From: JARRLC01 sp037387425
GTDB lineage: Bacteria; Pseudomonadota; Alphaproteobacteria; Rhizobiales; Rhodomicrobiaceae
DNA length: 41,382 nucleotides
Direction of reading: 5' to 3'
NCBI GenBank assembly: GCA_037387425.1
Contig: JARRLC010000003.1
Location: forward strand, 1 to 41,382
Every line of letters begins with the position of its first letter. Position 1 is the first letter of the stretch. Below, piece after piece: positions 25,060 through 33,211 of the stretch. Under the pieces are notes generated by a model that was given only the letters and a program-made list of their open reading frames with translations, did no database searches and was not told where the DNA came from. The translations under genes and the position numbers were made by a program.

Positions 25060-25365
25060 CGCTTCGGCACAGGCGCTTTCCAATCCAGGAAAGCTGTGCC
25101 TGCTGAAGTGATGGGCTGAACTACATACACTGCCCAGCATATTTACGGGGCCTGTGCGGGAACGCGCAAGGCTCTGTATGTGTTTCTAGCTTTTGTTATT
25201 TCGGAGCGATGCGAGGAAAAGCAATGCTTTTCTGAAGATCCGAGTTCAAGTTGATCTCGATATCAAAATTGCGCAACTGTTCGCGTCCAACACGCTGCGC
25301 GTCTGCCCTGGATCTGGCGGATTTTCACTGCGGCGCAAGCCCCGTAGGATGATCTTCAGCAGCCT
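25060..25365. repeat. Inverted-repeat-rich gap between bactofilin and kdsA
   Basis: A 306-base gap between converging genes. It has a long interrupted hairpin at 25062-25108 (GGCACA/TGTGCC and GCTTTCC/GGAAAGC stems), an outer ACATACA/TGTATGT pair (25123-25129, 25175-25181), a perfect GAAAAGC-AAT-GCTTTTC hairpin (25216-25232), and the MITE-related fragment at 25306-25337. None has a clear T-tract. It looks like a mosaic of repeat remnants that could also serve as a bidirectional stop. Confidence 0.55.
25306..25337 (-). repeat. 32-base fragment related to the MITE-like element
   Basis: Read on the minus strand, this matches 21698-21729 in 29 of 32 bases (shared core GCGCCGCAGTGAAAATCC). A further GGGCTTGCGCC versus GGGCTGCGCC extension is visible with one base inserted. 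No terminal repeats flank it, so it is a decayed fragment or a different member of the family. It ends 28 bases after the kdsA stop. Confidence 0.65.
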
Positions 25366-26253
25366 CTAAAGCTGCACGCGACCGCTTTCCGCCTTAGCTA
25401 GCGCATCAAACGCCATCAGCTCGCGCATCAGCTCCTCAAAGCGGGCGAGCGGTACCATATTAGGCCCGTCAGAAACAGCGCGCTCAGGCGCGTCGTGTGT
25501 CTCTATGAACACCCCAGCCACGCCGACAGCCACCGCTGCTCGCGCCAACACTGGCACGAAACGCCGCTCGCCGCCTGTCGTTGCGCCCTGGCCGCCCGGC
25601 TGCTGCACCGAATGCGTCGCGTCGAACACCACCGGACAGCCCGTCTCTGCCATGATGGGCAGCGCGCGCATGTCGGAAACGAGGGTGTTGTAACCGAAGC
25701 TGGCGCCGCGCTCAGTCACGAGCACATTGGGGTTGCCCGCGCCCACAACCTTCGCGACCACGTTTTTCATATCCCACGGCGCGAGAAACTGGCCCTTTTT
25801 CACCTTCACGACGCGGCCAGTTTGCGCAGCCGCTACCAGAAGATCGGTCTGGCGGCATAAAAACGCGGGGATTTGCAGCACGTCCGCCACCTCGGCGACG
25901 CGGGCGCATTGTCCCGCTTCGTGCACGTCGGTAACGATTGGCAGCCCCAGCGTCTCGCGGATTTCGGAGAACACGGCCAACGCGGCGTCAACACCTACGC
26001 CCCGCGCGCTGGAAAGGCTGGTGCGGTTGGCCTTATCGAATGAGGATTTGAAGACGAATCCGAGCCCTAACCGCGCGCAGATTTCCTTAAGCGCGGTAGC
26101 CATTTCCAATGCATGTGCTCGGCTTTCCATGGCGCAAGGGCCCGCGAACACCATAAGCGGCGCATCGTTAGCCACGGTTACGTCGCCAATTTGCACGGAT
26201 CTGTTCGGGCCAAGCGCTGAGGCATTGTCGTTCGTCATGCTGATCAATTCCAT
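25366..26253 (-). CDS. kdsA: 3-deoxy-D-manno-octulosonate 8-phosphate synthase
   Basis: Condenses phosphoenolpyruvate with arabinose 5-phosphate to make KDO-8-phosphate for the LPS core, in the cytoplasm. It has 295 residues. Family motifs are FAGPCAMES, FKSSFDKANRTS, IVTDVHE, IPAFLCRQTDLL, VKKGQFLAPWDMKNV, RGASFGYNTLVSDM, VFDATHSVQQPGG and IETHDAPE. The C-terminus ends SGRVQL. The start could be ATG 26253 or ATG 26238 (MTNDN); neither has a strong ribosome site. With pyrG and secG it belongs to a conserved alphaproteobacterial gene run, here interrupted by an unknown gene. Confidence 0.96.
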   Translation of the reverse strand: MELISMTNDNASALGPNRSVQIGDVTVANDAPLMVFAGPCAMESRAHALEMATALKEICARLGLGFVFKSSFDKANRTSLSSARGVGVDAALAVFSEIRETLGLPIVTDVHEAGQCARVAEVADVLQIPAFLCRQTDLLVAAAQTGRVVKVKKGQFLAPWDMKNVVAKVVGAGNPNVLVTERGASFGYNTLVSDMRALPIMAETGCPVVFDATHSVQQPGGQGATTGGERRFVPVLARAAVAVGVAGVFIETHDAPERAVSDGPNMVPLARFEELMRELMAFDALAKAESGRVQL

Positions 26254-26388
26254 ATACGAGTTGCGCGCGTATCATTGTCGAGCGGGGTTAATTTCTAGTA
26301 CGCCCCGCCGGAAGGTCTGCCCCACTTGCCGCGAGTGCTTCCAAAATGTACGGCGGCAGTACTCGTCTAAAACCAGGCTGTACGAGTG

Positions 26389-27342
26389 TTAACGATTAAG
26401 CGCAATATTTCGCGCAACGTTATCTTTCTGGCGCATCAACAACTCATTCAAAGTGTTGTCGTTTTCCAGTTCCCCGTAAAGATTCATATAGACCATTTTC
26501 CCCGCGATGAATGTGACCGCGGCCACATCAACTTGGGTTTTTGTCACGAATTGCTCGGTTTTAATCTTTTGCAGCAAGACGAAATAGCATGCGTGTCTAT
26601 CCTGGTCTACAACGCCCAATAGACGCATGGCGTTAATTGGCGCTTTCGCAAGCGCTTTGTCGAAACGCGCTTTCAAGCCCGGCATGTTCCGCCCGCGAAA
26701 TTCTCCAGCATTTTGACGCATGGTGCGGCAAACTGTATCGACATACTGCCTGGGTGAGCCTTTAACCGTGCGGTTCAGCATGGCGACCGGAATTAGCACG
26801 TTGCCATAGTTGTTGAGCGTAGCGCGTCTGCCGGTTCGCCACGTTTTGAGCTGCTGGCAGTCGGCAAAACCGTTAAGCATGCGAATATCGCCACGGAATA
26901 TGCGTTCGAATACGGTGTATAGGCGTGCGTCGCCAGGATGATGCGGATCGAGGAAGCAATGCCCGCCCGGCGGCTCCAGACGGATTTGCACATCGGAGAG
27001 TTTGGCTTTTGCGCGTTTCGCTGCAATGCCTAGCGACGCCATGGTCGCAGCCTTGTTCTTGATTTCCTCAGGCGTATCGAGCGCGCGAACCCTTCTGCCG
27101 GATAGTTTTAGCGCCATGTTTTTAGCTTGCGAGAGCGTCATGGGTTCGCCGCTGCTCAAAAAGGCTGGCCAGTCAATAGCGACGGCGGCAAAGCTGAGCG
27201 AGCCGAGAAACAAGGCTGCTGCAATCATTGTGATGAAGTTGGAAATGCCGGTAGAAGGGCGTTTATACGATCGCCGCCTCGACCTCTTGCGGTGCATAGG
27301 TCTTTGATGCGCCGGGTGAATCACCAGGCTTCTGCCGTTCAT
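26389..27342 (-). CDS. Membrane-anchored protein of unknown function
   Basis: 317 residues from ATG 27342, chosen over an in-frame GTG at 27369 because GGGGGA lies about 7 bases upstream. The N-terminus is very basic (RKRSRRRSYKR) and is followed by one hydrophobic segment at about 36-56 (FITMIAAALFLGSLSFAAVAI), so the rest should be extracytoplasmic. That part has four cysteines (GGHCF, FADCQ, TVCR, HACYF). I do not recognise the family with confidence. It lies between kdsA and pyrG on the same strand, 152 bases after pyrG. Confidence 0.75.
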   Translation of the reverse strand: MNGRSLVIHPAHQRPMHRKRSRRRSYKRPSTGISNFITMIAAALFLGSLSFAAVAIDWPAFLSSGEPMTLSQAKNMALKLSGRRVRALDTPEEIKNKAATMASLGIAAKRAKAKLSDVQIRLEPPGGHCFLDPHHPGDARLYTVFERIFRGDIRMLNGFADCQQLKTWRTGRRATLNNYGNVLIPVAMLNRTVKGSPRQYVDTVCRTMRQNAGEFRGRNMPGLKARFDKALAKAPINAMRLLGVVDQDRHACYFVLLQKIKTEQFVTKTQVDVAAVTFIAGKMVYMNLYGELENDNTLNELLMRQKDNVARNIALNR

Positions 27343-27494
27343 ACTTGGTCCCCCATACCCTCTGTGCACGACGCCCCATCAAGAAAAACGCAACACGACC
27401 TACTCAAACGCGAAACTTTATACCTCGAAACCAGCATAAAAACGCTGGAAATGGCGAATTTAAGGAGAAAATGCTTAAGATCAGCAATGCTAAA

Positions 27495-29120
27495 TTATAC
27501 CAATCGGCTTTGCACCACTGCTGCCTCGATAAAAGAAGCAAATAACGGATGTGGCTCAAAGGGCCGCGATTTCAATTCGGGATGAAATTGCACCCCGACA
27601 AACCACGGATGTTCCGGCATTTCTACGATCTCTGGCAGCATACCGTCTGGTGAAAGACCTGAAAAGCGTAAGCCAGCCTTTTCAAGCTGTTCGCGGTAAT
27701 TTGTGTTAACTTCATAGCGGTGGCGATGCCGCTCGCTGATGCGCCGTCCCTCGTAAATGCGTTCGACCAAGCTGCCTTCGGCAAGGCTGGCCGTGTAAGC
27801 GCCCAGACGCATGGTTCCGCCCAGATCACCATTGGCGCGGCGCGTTTCAAGAGCTTCGCCGTTCATCCACTCTGTCATTAGCGCAACCACAGGCGCTTCT
27901 GTTGCGCCGAACTCGGTAGAGGAGGCGCCGTTGATCCCCGCGACATGGCGCGCCACTTCTACGACTGCCATTTGCATGCCAAAGCAGATGCCCAGATATG
28001 GCACATGTTTGACGCGGGCAAAACGGACGGCTTCTATTTTGCCTTCTGCGCCGCGCTCGCCGAAACCGCCGGGCACGAGAATGCCGTGGATATTCTCGAA
28101 CTGTTCGGCCGATGCGCCATGATCCAGCATTTCCGAATCGATCCACGAGATGTTAACGCGGACGCGGTTGGCGATGCCTCCGTGCTGTAGCGCTTCAATG
28201 AGCGATTTGTAGGCGTCTTTCAGCCCCGTGTACTTGCCAACGATAGCGACGTTAACTTCGCCATCCGGGTTCGTGATACGCTCTGAAATGGTACGCCATT
28301 GGGAGAGATCGGGCGCATGCGCCTCTATGCCGAACGCCGCAAGCACTTCACGGTCGAGCCCTTCGCGGTGATAGGCTGCGGGCACATCGTAGATGCTGCC
28401 CACGTCAAGCGCCTGAATAACAGCGGCTTCGCGCACATTGCAGAACAAAGCAATTTTGCGGCGCTCCTCTGGCGGTACTTCGCGGTCGCAGCGGCATAGG
28501 AGAATTTGTGGTTGAATGCCGATGGAGCGTAGTTCTTTCACCGAATGTTGCGTTGGCTTGGTTTTCAGCTCGCCCGCTGCTGGGATGAACGGCAATAGGG
28601 TGAGGTGGATAAAGACTGCATGGTTGTGTGGCAGTTCGTTCCCGAGCTGACGGATGGCTTCGAAAAACGGCAGTCCTTCGATGTCGCCGACTGTGCCGCC
28701 GATTTCTACCAGAACGAAATCCACGTTATCATTGCCGGACGTGACGAATTCCTTGATAGCGTTGGTGACATGCGGAATGACCTGCACAGTCGCGCCCAGG
28801 TAGTCGCCGTGGCGTTCACGAGCCAGAATATCCTGATACAGACGTCCAGTGGTGATGTTGTCAGCCTTGGAGGCGGAAACGCCAGTGAAGCGTTCGTAAT
28901 GCCCCAGATCAAGGTCGGTCTCAGCACCGTCATCAGTGACGAAGACTTCGCCATGCTGATAGGGGCTCATTGTGCCCGGATCTACGTTAAGATACGGGTC
29001 GAGCTTTCTGAGCCGAACCTTGTAACCTCGCGCTTGAAGGAGAGCCCCCAGCGCCGCAGAGGCGATCCCTTTTCCCAATGAGGAAACCACGCCGCCAGTT
29101 ATGAAAATATATCGCGCCAT
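27495..29120 (-). CDS. pyrG: CTP synthase
   Basis: Glutamine-dependent amination of UTP to CTP. It has 541 residues from ATG 29118-29120 (MARYIFITGG), the family start; an in-frame start at 29147 adds nine atypical residues. The synthetase domain has GGVVSSLGKGIASAALG, LDPYLNVDPGTMSPYQHGEVFVTDDGAE and EIGGTVGDIE. The C-terminal glutamine amidotransferase has nucleophile C379 in LGICFG and the His/Glu pair H513 and E515 in QFHPEL. It follows secG by 107 bases on the same strand. Confidence 0.97.
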   Translation of the reverse strand: MARYIFITGGVVSSLGKGIASAALGALLQARGYKVRLRKLDPYLNVDPGTMSPYQHGEVFVTDDGAETDLDLGHYERFTGVSASKADNITTGRLYQDILARERHGDYLGATVQVIPHVTNAIKEFVTSGNDNVDFVLVEIGGTVGDIEGLPFFEAIRQLGNELPHNHAVFIHLTLLPFIPAAGELKTKPTQHSVKELRSIGIQPQILLCRCDREVPPEERRKIALFCNVREAAVIQALDVGSIYDVPAAYHREGLDREVLAAFGIEAHAPDLSQWRTISERITNPDGEVNVAIVGKYTGLKDAYKSLIEALQHGGIANRVRVNISWIDSEMLDHGASAEQFENIHGILVPGGFGERGAEGKIEAVRFARVKHVPYLGICFGMQMAVVEVARHVAGINGASSTEFGATEAPVVALMTEWMNGEALETRRANGDLGGTMRLGAYTASLAEGSLVERIYEGRRISERHRHRYEVNTNYREQLEKAGLRFSGLSPDGMLPEIVEMPEHPWFVGVQFHPELKSRPFEPHPLFASFIEAAVVQSRLV

Positions 29121-29227
29121 GGAATTGCAGAGTACACCATCATGCATCGATTCGAAGCAATGAATTAGCTTCTCTCAACAACCTACGAAAATGCCAACGT
29201 TTTCCGGCACAGAGCAACGCCGCTACC

Positions 29228-29677
29228 TCACTGAGGGCGCGGACGTTGCGTGTCCGAAGACTGTTCAGGCTTCGCGGTATCAGGCTTAGCAGCTTCAGAC
29301 TTCGCTGCGTCTGGCTTCGCTGCGGCTGGTTTTTCCCCAGCGTTAGGCTTAGGAGCCAACGGCGCGAGCTTCGGCAGGTTTGAGCCGCTATTTGGAGCCT
29401 TTTTATCTGCTCCCTGCTCTGTCGCCTTTGAAGGCGCTATCTGTGTTGGCGTCGAGCGTACCCCGCCGAGCATGGCGAGCAGAAGGCTGGTGACGAAAAA
29501 CACCGCAGCGAGAATCGCAGTCGATCTCGTCAGCAGGTTTGAGGCGCCCCGGCCGGACATGAACCCGTCGCCGCCGCCGCCAATGCCAAGCGCGCCGCCC
29601 TCGGAACGCTGCATCAAAACGAGGGCCACCAAAGCGACCGCAATCATCAGATGGATAACAAGAAGAACTGTCGTCAT
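29228..29677 (-). CDS. secG: Preprotein translocase subunit SecG
   Basis: Small membrane subunit of SecYEG that aids SecA-driven export. It has 149 residues. TM1 is VLLVIHLMIAVALVALVLMQ near 4-23, then the conserved RSEGGALGIGGG loop, then TM2 ILAAVFFVTSLLLAML. The C-terminal about 75 residues form a Pro/Ala/Lys tail with short repeats (KPDAAKSEAAKPDTAKPE), longer than in E. coli SecG (about 110). Between tpiA and pyrG as in many alphaproteobacteria. Confidence 0.92.
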   Translation of the reverse strand: MTTVLLVIHLMIAVALVALVLMQRSEGGALGIGGGGDGFMSGRGASNLLTRSTAILAAVFFVTSLLLAMLGGVRSTPTQIAPSKATEQGADKKAPNSGSNLPKLAPLAPKPNAGEKPAAAKPDAAKSEAAKPDTAKPEQSSDTQRPRPQ

Positions 29678-29842
29678 TCGTTTTCACCGTAATTTTGTAG
29701 CGGTCTACCGCATTTCACGGTGGATAGCCAGACTTTAAGGACATTCACGCTGGAAAATTCAGTGTGCGTGTCCTCTCTTCGCGGTTTACCGTTGTTCATA
29801 CCGTTGAGAAGCGGTTTTGGGTTTGGTTTTGGATACTGCCGT

Positions 29843-30235
29843 TTACTTTTTGTCGCTGGAGGCGGTTTTTTTCTTAGTTTCAGGTTTTTTCTTAGTTTCA
29901 GCTTTTTTCTTGTTTTCAGGTTTCTTTTTAGCGTGAACCTTTAGGGCCTTTTCGCAGCGGAATTTTAGCTGTTCGTCTACGGTTAGGTAGTGCTTTATCA
30001 ATCCAAGCTGCGTTGATGACAGATTTGCTTTTGCCCAAAGCGCGCCCCTCGCCATTTGCTTGGGGATGCCCTTCGTTATGAGCGATTTTTTCTCGCTCTG
30101 TAGCTTCTTGCAGGCTTCCTTATCGAGCGGCTTGGCTTGAAGCTCCACCGCTGAACCGGCCAGCGCCGCTCCGCAAATAAGACACGCAATGCAAGCGCGG
30201 ACGATAAGGAAACGCTGAAAGAGGCCAAAGTTCAT
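29843..30235 (-). CDS. Secreted protein with Lys-rich repeat tail, function unknown
   Basis: 130 residues from ATG 30235. An N-terminal hydrophobic segment (IVRACIACLICGAALAGSA) looks like a signal peptide. The middle has two cysteines (KEACKKL and RCEKAL) and a helical part. The C-terminus is a repeat of the type KKKPE-N/T-KKKAE, encoded by imperfect repeats of about 18-24 bases (29851-29935). I do not recognise a function. It lies between tpiA and secG on the same strand, so it may be co-transcribed with them. Confidence 0.75.
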   Translation of the reverse strand: MNFGLFQRFLIVRACIACLICGAALAGSAVELQAKPLDKEACKKLQSEKKSLITKGIPKQMARGALWAKANLSSTQLGLIKHYLTVDEQLKFRCEKALKVHAKKKPENKKKAETKKKPETKKKTASSDKK

Positions 30236-30283
30236 TTGTGCACCACAATTTTGGGCAGAATTTTCTTTAATTTAACGCGGGTG

Positions 30284-31048
30284 CTATGCGGGACAGGCAG
30301 CAGCAATAGGCGCAAAATCTTCTGCTTTCAGGCTTGCGCCTCCCACAAGGCCGCCGTTGACATCGGTAACCGCGAGTAACTCGGCTGCATTTTTGGCTGA
30401 AACCGAGCCGCCATACAAGAGGCGAATCTCATTTGCCGCAGCTTCTCCGCGTAATTTGGTGAGTTCGGCGCGCATGAAGCGATGCACTTCGGCCACATCG
30501 GCGATAGACGGCGTCAGGCCGGTGCCGATGGCCCACACCGGTTCGTAGGCGATGACCGTGTTCGCGCCCGATACGTTTTCAGGCAGCGATCCCGCTAATT
30601 GCCGAGCGATGACTTGCAGCGTTAAGCCCATTTGGCGTTCGCCCGCAGTTTCGCCCACACAGATGATGGCTGTCAGTCCGGCGGTATGAGTGGCGACGGC
30701 CTTATCGCGCACATCGCAATCGCGCTCACCGGCTTGCGAACGACGCTCAGAATGCCCGAGAATGACGGCTGTTGCGCCGGCGTCGGCCAGCATCGGCGCC
30801 GAGACTTCGCCCGTATATGCGCCCGACACGAGCTTATGGCAATTTTGTGCGCCAATGGTGATAGCGCTTCCTTTCAGCGCTTCGGCGAACAGGCTGACGA
30901 GTGTAGTGGGCGGACAAATCATGATGTCAGCTTTTGCGGCGAGATTGTCGTTCTCTACGGCTAACCGCAATTTAGCAATTTCCGCGAGTGACGCTTTCAC
31001 GCCATTCATTTTCCAATTACCTGCGATTAAGGGACGTATTTGCGTCAT
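30284..31048 (-). CDS. tpiA: Triosephosphate isomerase
   Basis: Interconverts dihydroxyacetone phosphate and glyceraldehyde 3-phosphate. It has 254 residues, normal length. The catalytic set is visible: N11 and K13 (AGNWKMNG), H99 (ILGHSERR) and E169 (IAYEPVWAIGTG). The phosphate loop LLYGGSVSAKN is also present. ATG 31046-31048. It is the first gene of the minus-strand run towards kdsA and is divergent from ppiD across a 147-base gap. Confidence 0.97.
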   Translation of the reverse strand: MTQIRPLIAGNWKMNGVKASLAEIAKLRLAVENDNLAAKADIMICPPTTLVSLFAEALKGSAITIGAQNCHKLVSGAYTGEVSAPMLADAGATAVILGHSERRSQAGERDCDVRDKAVATHTAGLTAIICVGETAGERQMGLTLQVIARQLAGSLPENVSGANTVIAYEPVWAIGTGLTPSIADVAEVHRFMRAELTKLRGEAAANEIRLLYGGSVSAKNAAELLAVTDVNGGLVGGASLKAEDFAPIAAACPA

Positions 31049-31195
31049 GGTTTTTCCTTGCCTTTCATCCTTAGACTTTACTCGCGGTACCGCCTTGATC
31101 TATGACCAAGAAACAATTCTGGCAAGACCCGTGATATGGCTTAGTCAAAACGGTGCACGATTTGCTCTGTTATTCGCTACGAAAGTTGGAAGAAA

Positions 31196-33115
31196 ATGCT
31201 GGACGCACTTAGAAAGAGCGCTACAGGTTGGGCAGCAAAGATATTGCTTGGCCTTCTCGTCATTAGTTTCGCGATCTGGGGCGTAGGCGGCGCGTTCCAG
31301 GGATTCGGCCGGCCAAAGCTGGCAGTGGTGGGGGGAGTTGTGCTTAGCCCCGGGCAATTCCAACGCGAATATCGTAAGCAGCTTTTCATGCTCAGTCAGC
31401 GTTACCGGCGGGAGTTGACTTCCAAGGAAGCGCGCGCGCTAAAAGTGGCGGAACGTTCGCTCAATACACTTATCACTAACACCACGGTCAATATGCACGC
31501 CCAGGAGCTTGGGTTGGGGATCGCCGAGAAAACGGTTGCCGATGTCATTGCGAAAGACCCATCATTCAGAGGGCAGAATGGCGAGTTCGACCAGGAAGTG
31601 TTCGATTACGTTCTCAGAAATATAGGGATGAGCCAAGGCTCATACTTGGCGTTGCAGCGTGATGAATTGATACGCAATCAGATCACCTATGCGCTGACCA
31701 ATTCAGCCTATGTGCCTGAAACACTCGCGAAAGCTTTCTACCACTACGCTCACGATCAGCGCAAAATGAAGTACTTCGCCATTCCGCTGGACGTTTTGGG
31801 CAAGATTGAAACACCTGATAAAACCGCCATCAAAGCTTATTACGAAAACCATAAGCCCGAATTCAAAGCGCCAGAATACCGCAAAATCGCGATGATTTTG
31901 TTGTCGTTCAAAGCTAACATCAAGGTAGCTCCAGTCACGGACGACGAAGTAAAAGCTGCTTACAAGGACGCTAAGCAAAGCTACCAAGATCCAGAAAAGC
32001 GCACGATTGAACAGCTCAGCTTCAAAGACAAGGCTGCTGCTGAAGAGGCGCGCAAGAAACTGGCTGATGGCGCAGATTTCCTGAAACTGGGTAAAGAGCT
32101 TGGCCTGAAAGACGAAGACATGAAGCTCGGCACGTTCACTCAGGAGCAATTCGCCGACAAGAAAGTCGCTGAAGCAGCTTTCAAATTGAAGAAAAAGAAG
32201 GTCAGCGACGTAATCGAAGGTTTCTTTCCTGTTATTGTGCGCGTAACAAAAATAGAACCAGCGAAACAAAAAACTTTCGATGAGGTGAAAAAGGAAATCC
32301 GCGAAACCCTGGCCAAAAAACATCAGGCTGAGGCGAACAAAAAAGCCGCCGAGGCAAAGTCGAAAGCTTATGATGAGCTGTCAAAAGTCTATGACAATAT
32401 TGAAGACGCTCGTAAGAAGGGGGCGAACCTTACCGAAGCCGCAAAAGAACTGAACCTCAAGCTTGAAACGCTGGTGTTCGACGAAAAAGGGCTGGGGCAA
32501 GATGGCAAACCCGTGTCAGTCGTTGTGGAACATCCAGAAATCGCCAAGCTGACCTTCGAAAGCGACGTGGGAGTAGAAAACAACGCCGTCAGTTTCTCCG
32601 ATGGCAACGCGTTTGTTGATGTGCTCGAAGTCATTCCCGAACGGCAGAAAACCCTCGAAGAAGTTAGCAAGGATATCGAACAAAAATTGATCGATGCGGA
32701 ACGGCGCAAACGGCTGAGCGCAAAAACCACTGAACTCCTCAATAAGGTGCGAGCAGGCGAAGACATAGACGCCGTGGCTAAAAGCGTGAAAGCCAAAATT
32801 ATCGAAACGCCGCTTTTTAAACGGAACGACCGGAAACTGAAGGTGCAGCCGTCCACGATTACCTTGGCGTTCACCTTGCCGGAAAAGGGCGCAGCGTGGT
32901 CGCAAACGCCTGATATGAAAACGCGCCTCGTGTTCCAGGTGACAAAGATCAAGCCTGCGGATGAACCCAGCGCCAAACAAGTCAAAGATCTGAGCACCGC
33001 CCTGCGGATGAGCATGAGTGCAGGCGTTCTTATGCAATATGTATTGGGCTTGCAAAACGACTATGGCGTAACAACCGATACGCGCCTTATATCGAGCCTG
33101 ATCAACGGCAGCTAG
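31196..33115 (+). CDS. ppiD: PpiD-like periplasmic peptidyl-prolyl isomerase / SurA N-terminal domain protein
   Basis: Membrane-anchored folding factor for exported proteins. It has 639 residues. A single membrane segment near 17-35 (ILLGLLVISFAIWGVGGAF) anchors it, followed by the SurA_N-like helical region. A parvulin-type domain near 240-360 is recognisable (RTIEQLSFKDKAAAEEARKK, LGTFTQEQFADKKVAEAAF). The C-terminal half is Lys/Ala-rich and helical. ATG 31196 has GGAAGA upstream. Its position before trpE and opposite tpiA is a known alphaproteobacterial arrangement. Whether it has true isomerase activity is uncertain, as in E. coli PpiD. Confidence 0.9.
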   Translation: MLDALRKSATGWAAKILLGLLVISFAIWGVGGAFQGFGRPKLAVVGGVVLSPGQFQREYRKQLFMLSQRYRRELTSKEARALKVAERSLNTLITNTTVNMHAQELGLGIAEKTVADVIAKDPSFRGQNGEFDQEVFDYVLRNIGMSQGSYLALQRDELIRNQITYALTNSAYVPETLAKAFYHYAHDQRKMKYFAIPLDVLGKIETPDKTAIKAYYENHKPEFKAPEYRKIAMILLSFKANIKVAPVTDDEVKAAYKDAKQSYQDPEKRTIEQLSFKDKAAAEEARKKLADGADFLKLGKELGLKDEDMKLGTFTQEQFADKKVAEAAFKLKKKKVSDVIEGFFPVIVRVTKIEPAKQKTFDEVKKEIRETLAKKHQAEANKKAAEAKSKAYDELSKVYDNIEDARKKGANLTEAAKELNLKLETLVFDEKGLGQDGKPVSVVVEHPEIAKLTFESDVGVENNAVSFSDGNAFVDVLEVIPERQKTLEEVSKDIEQKLIDAERRKRLSAKTTELLNKVRAGEDIDAVAKSVKAKIIETPLFKRNDRKLKVQPSTITLAFTLPEKGAAWSQTPDMKTRLVFQVTKIKPADEPSAKQVKDLSTALRMSMSAGVLMQYVLGLQNDYGVTTDTRLISSLINGS

Positions 33116-33155
33116 TCGCCTCATAAGGGCCGTTTCATCTATTGATTCAGTAATT

Positions 33156-33181
33156 CCCCGGAGCCGTTTCTGGTTCCGGGG
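33156..33181 (+). terminator. GC hairpin between ppiD and trpE
   Basis: CCCCGGAGCC (33156-33165) pairs with GGTTCCGGGG (33172-33181) with one G-T wobble and a 6-base loop. No T-tract follows, so it may be a weak terminator of ppiD or a leader element of trpE. No Trp-rich leader peptide is visible. Confidence 0.45.
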
Positions 33182-33211
33182 GCCTCCCACACCAAGCCAA
33201 AGAGCACTCCC

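Noticed and set aside
33116..33211. Tryptophan leader peptide and attenuator before trpE
   Set aside because: I searched for a short frame with consecutive Trp codons and found none; only a hairpin without T-tract.
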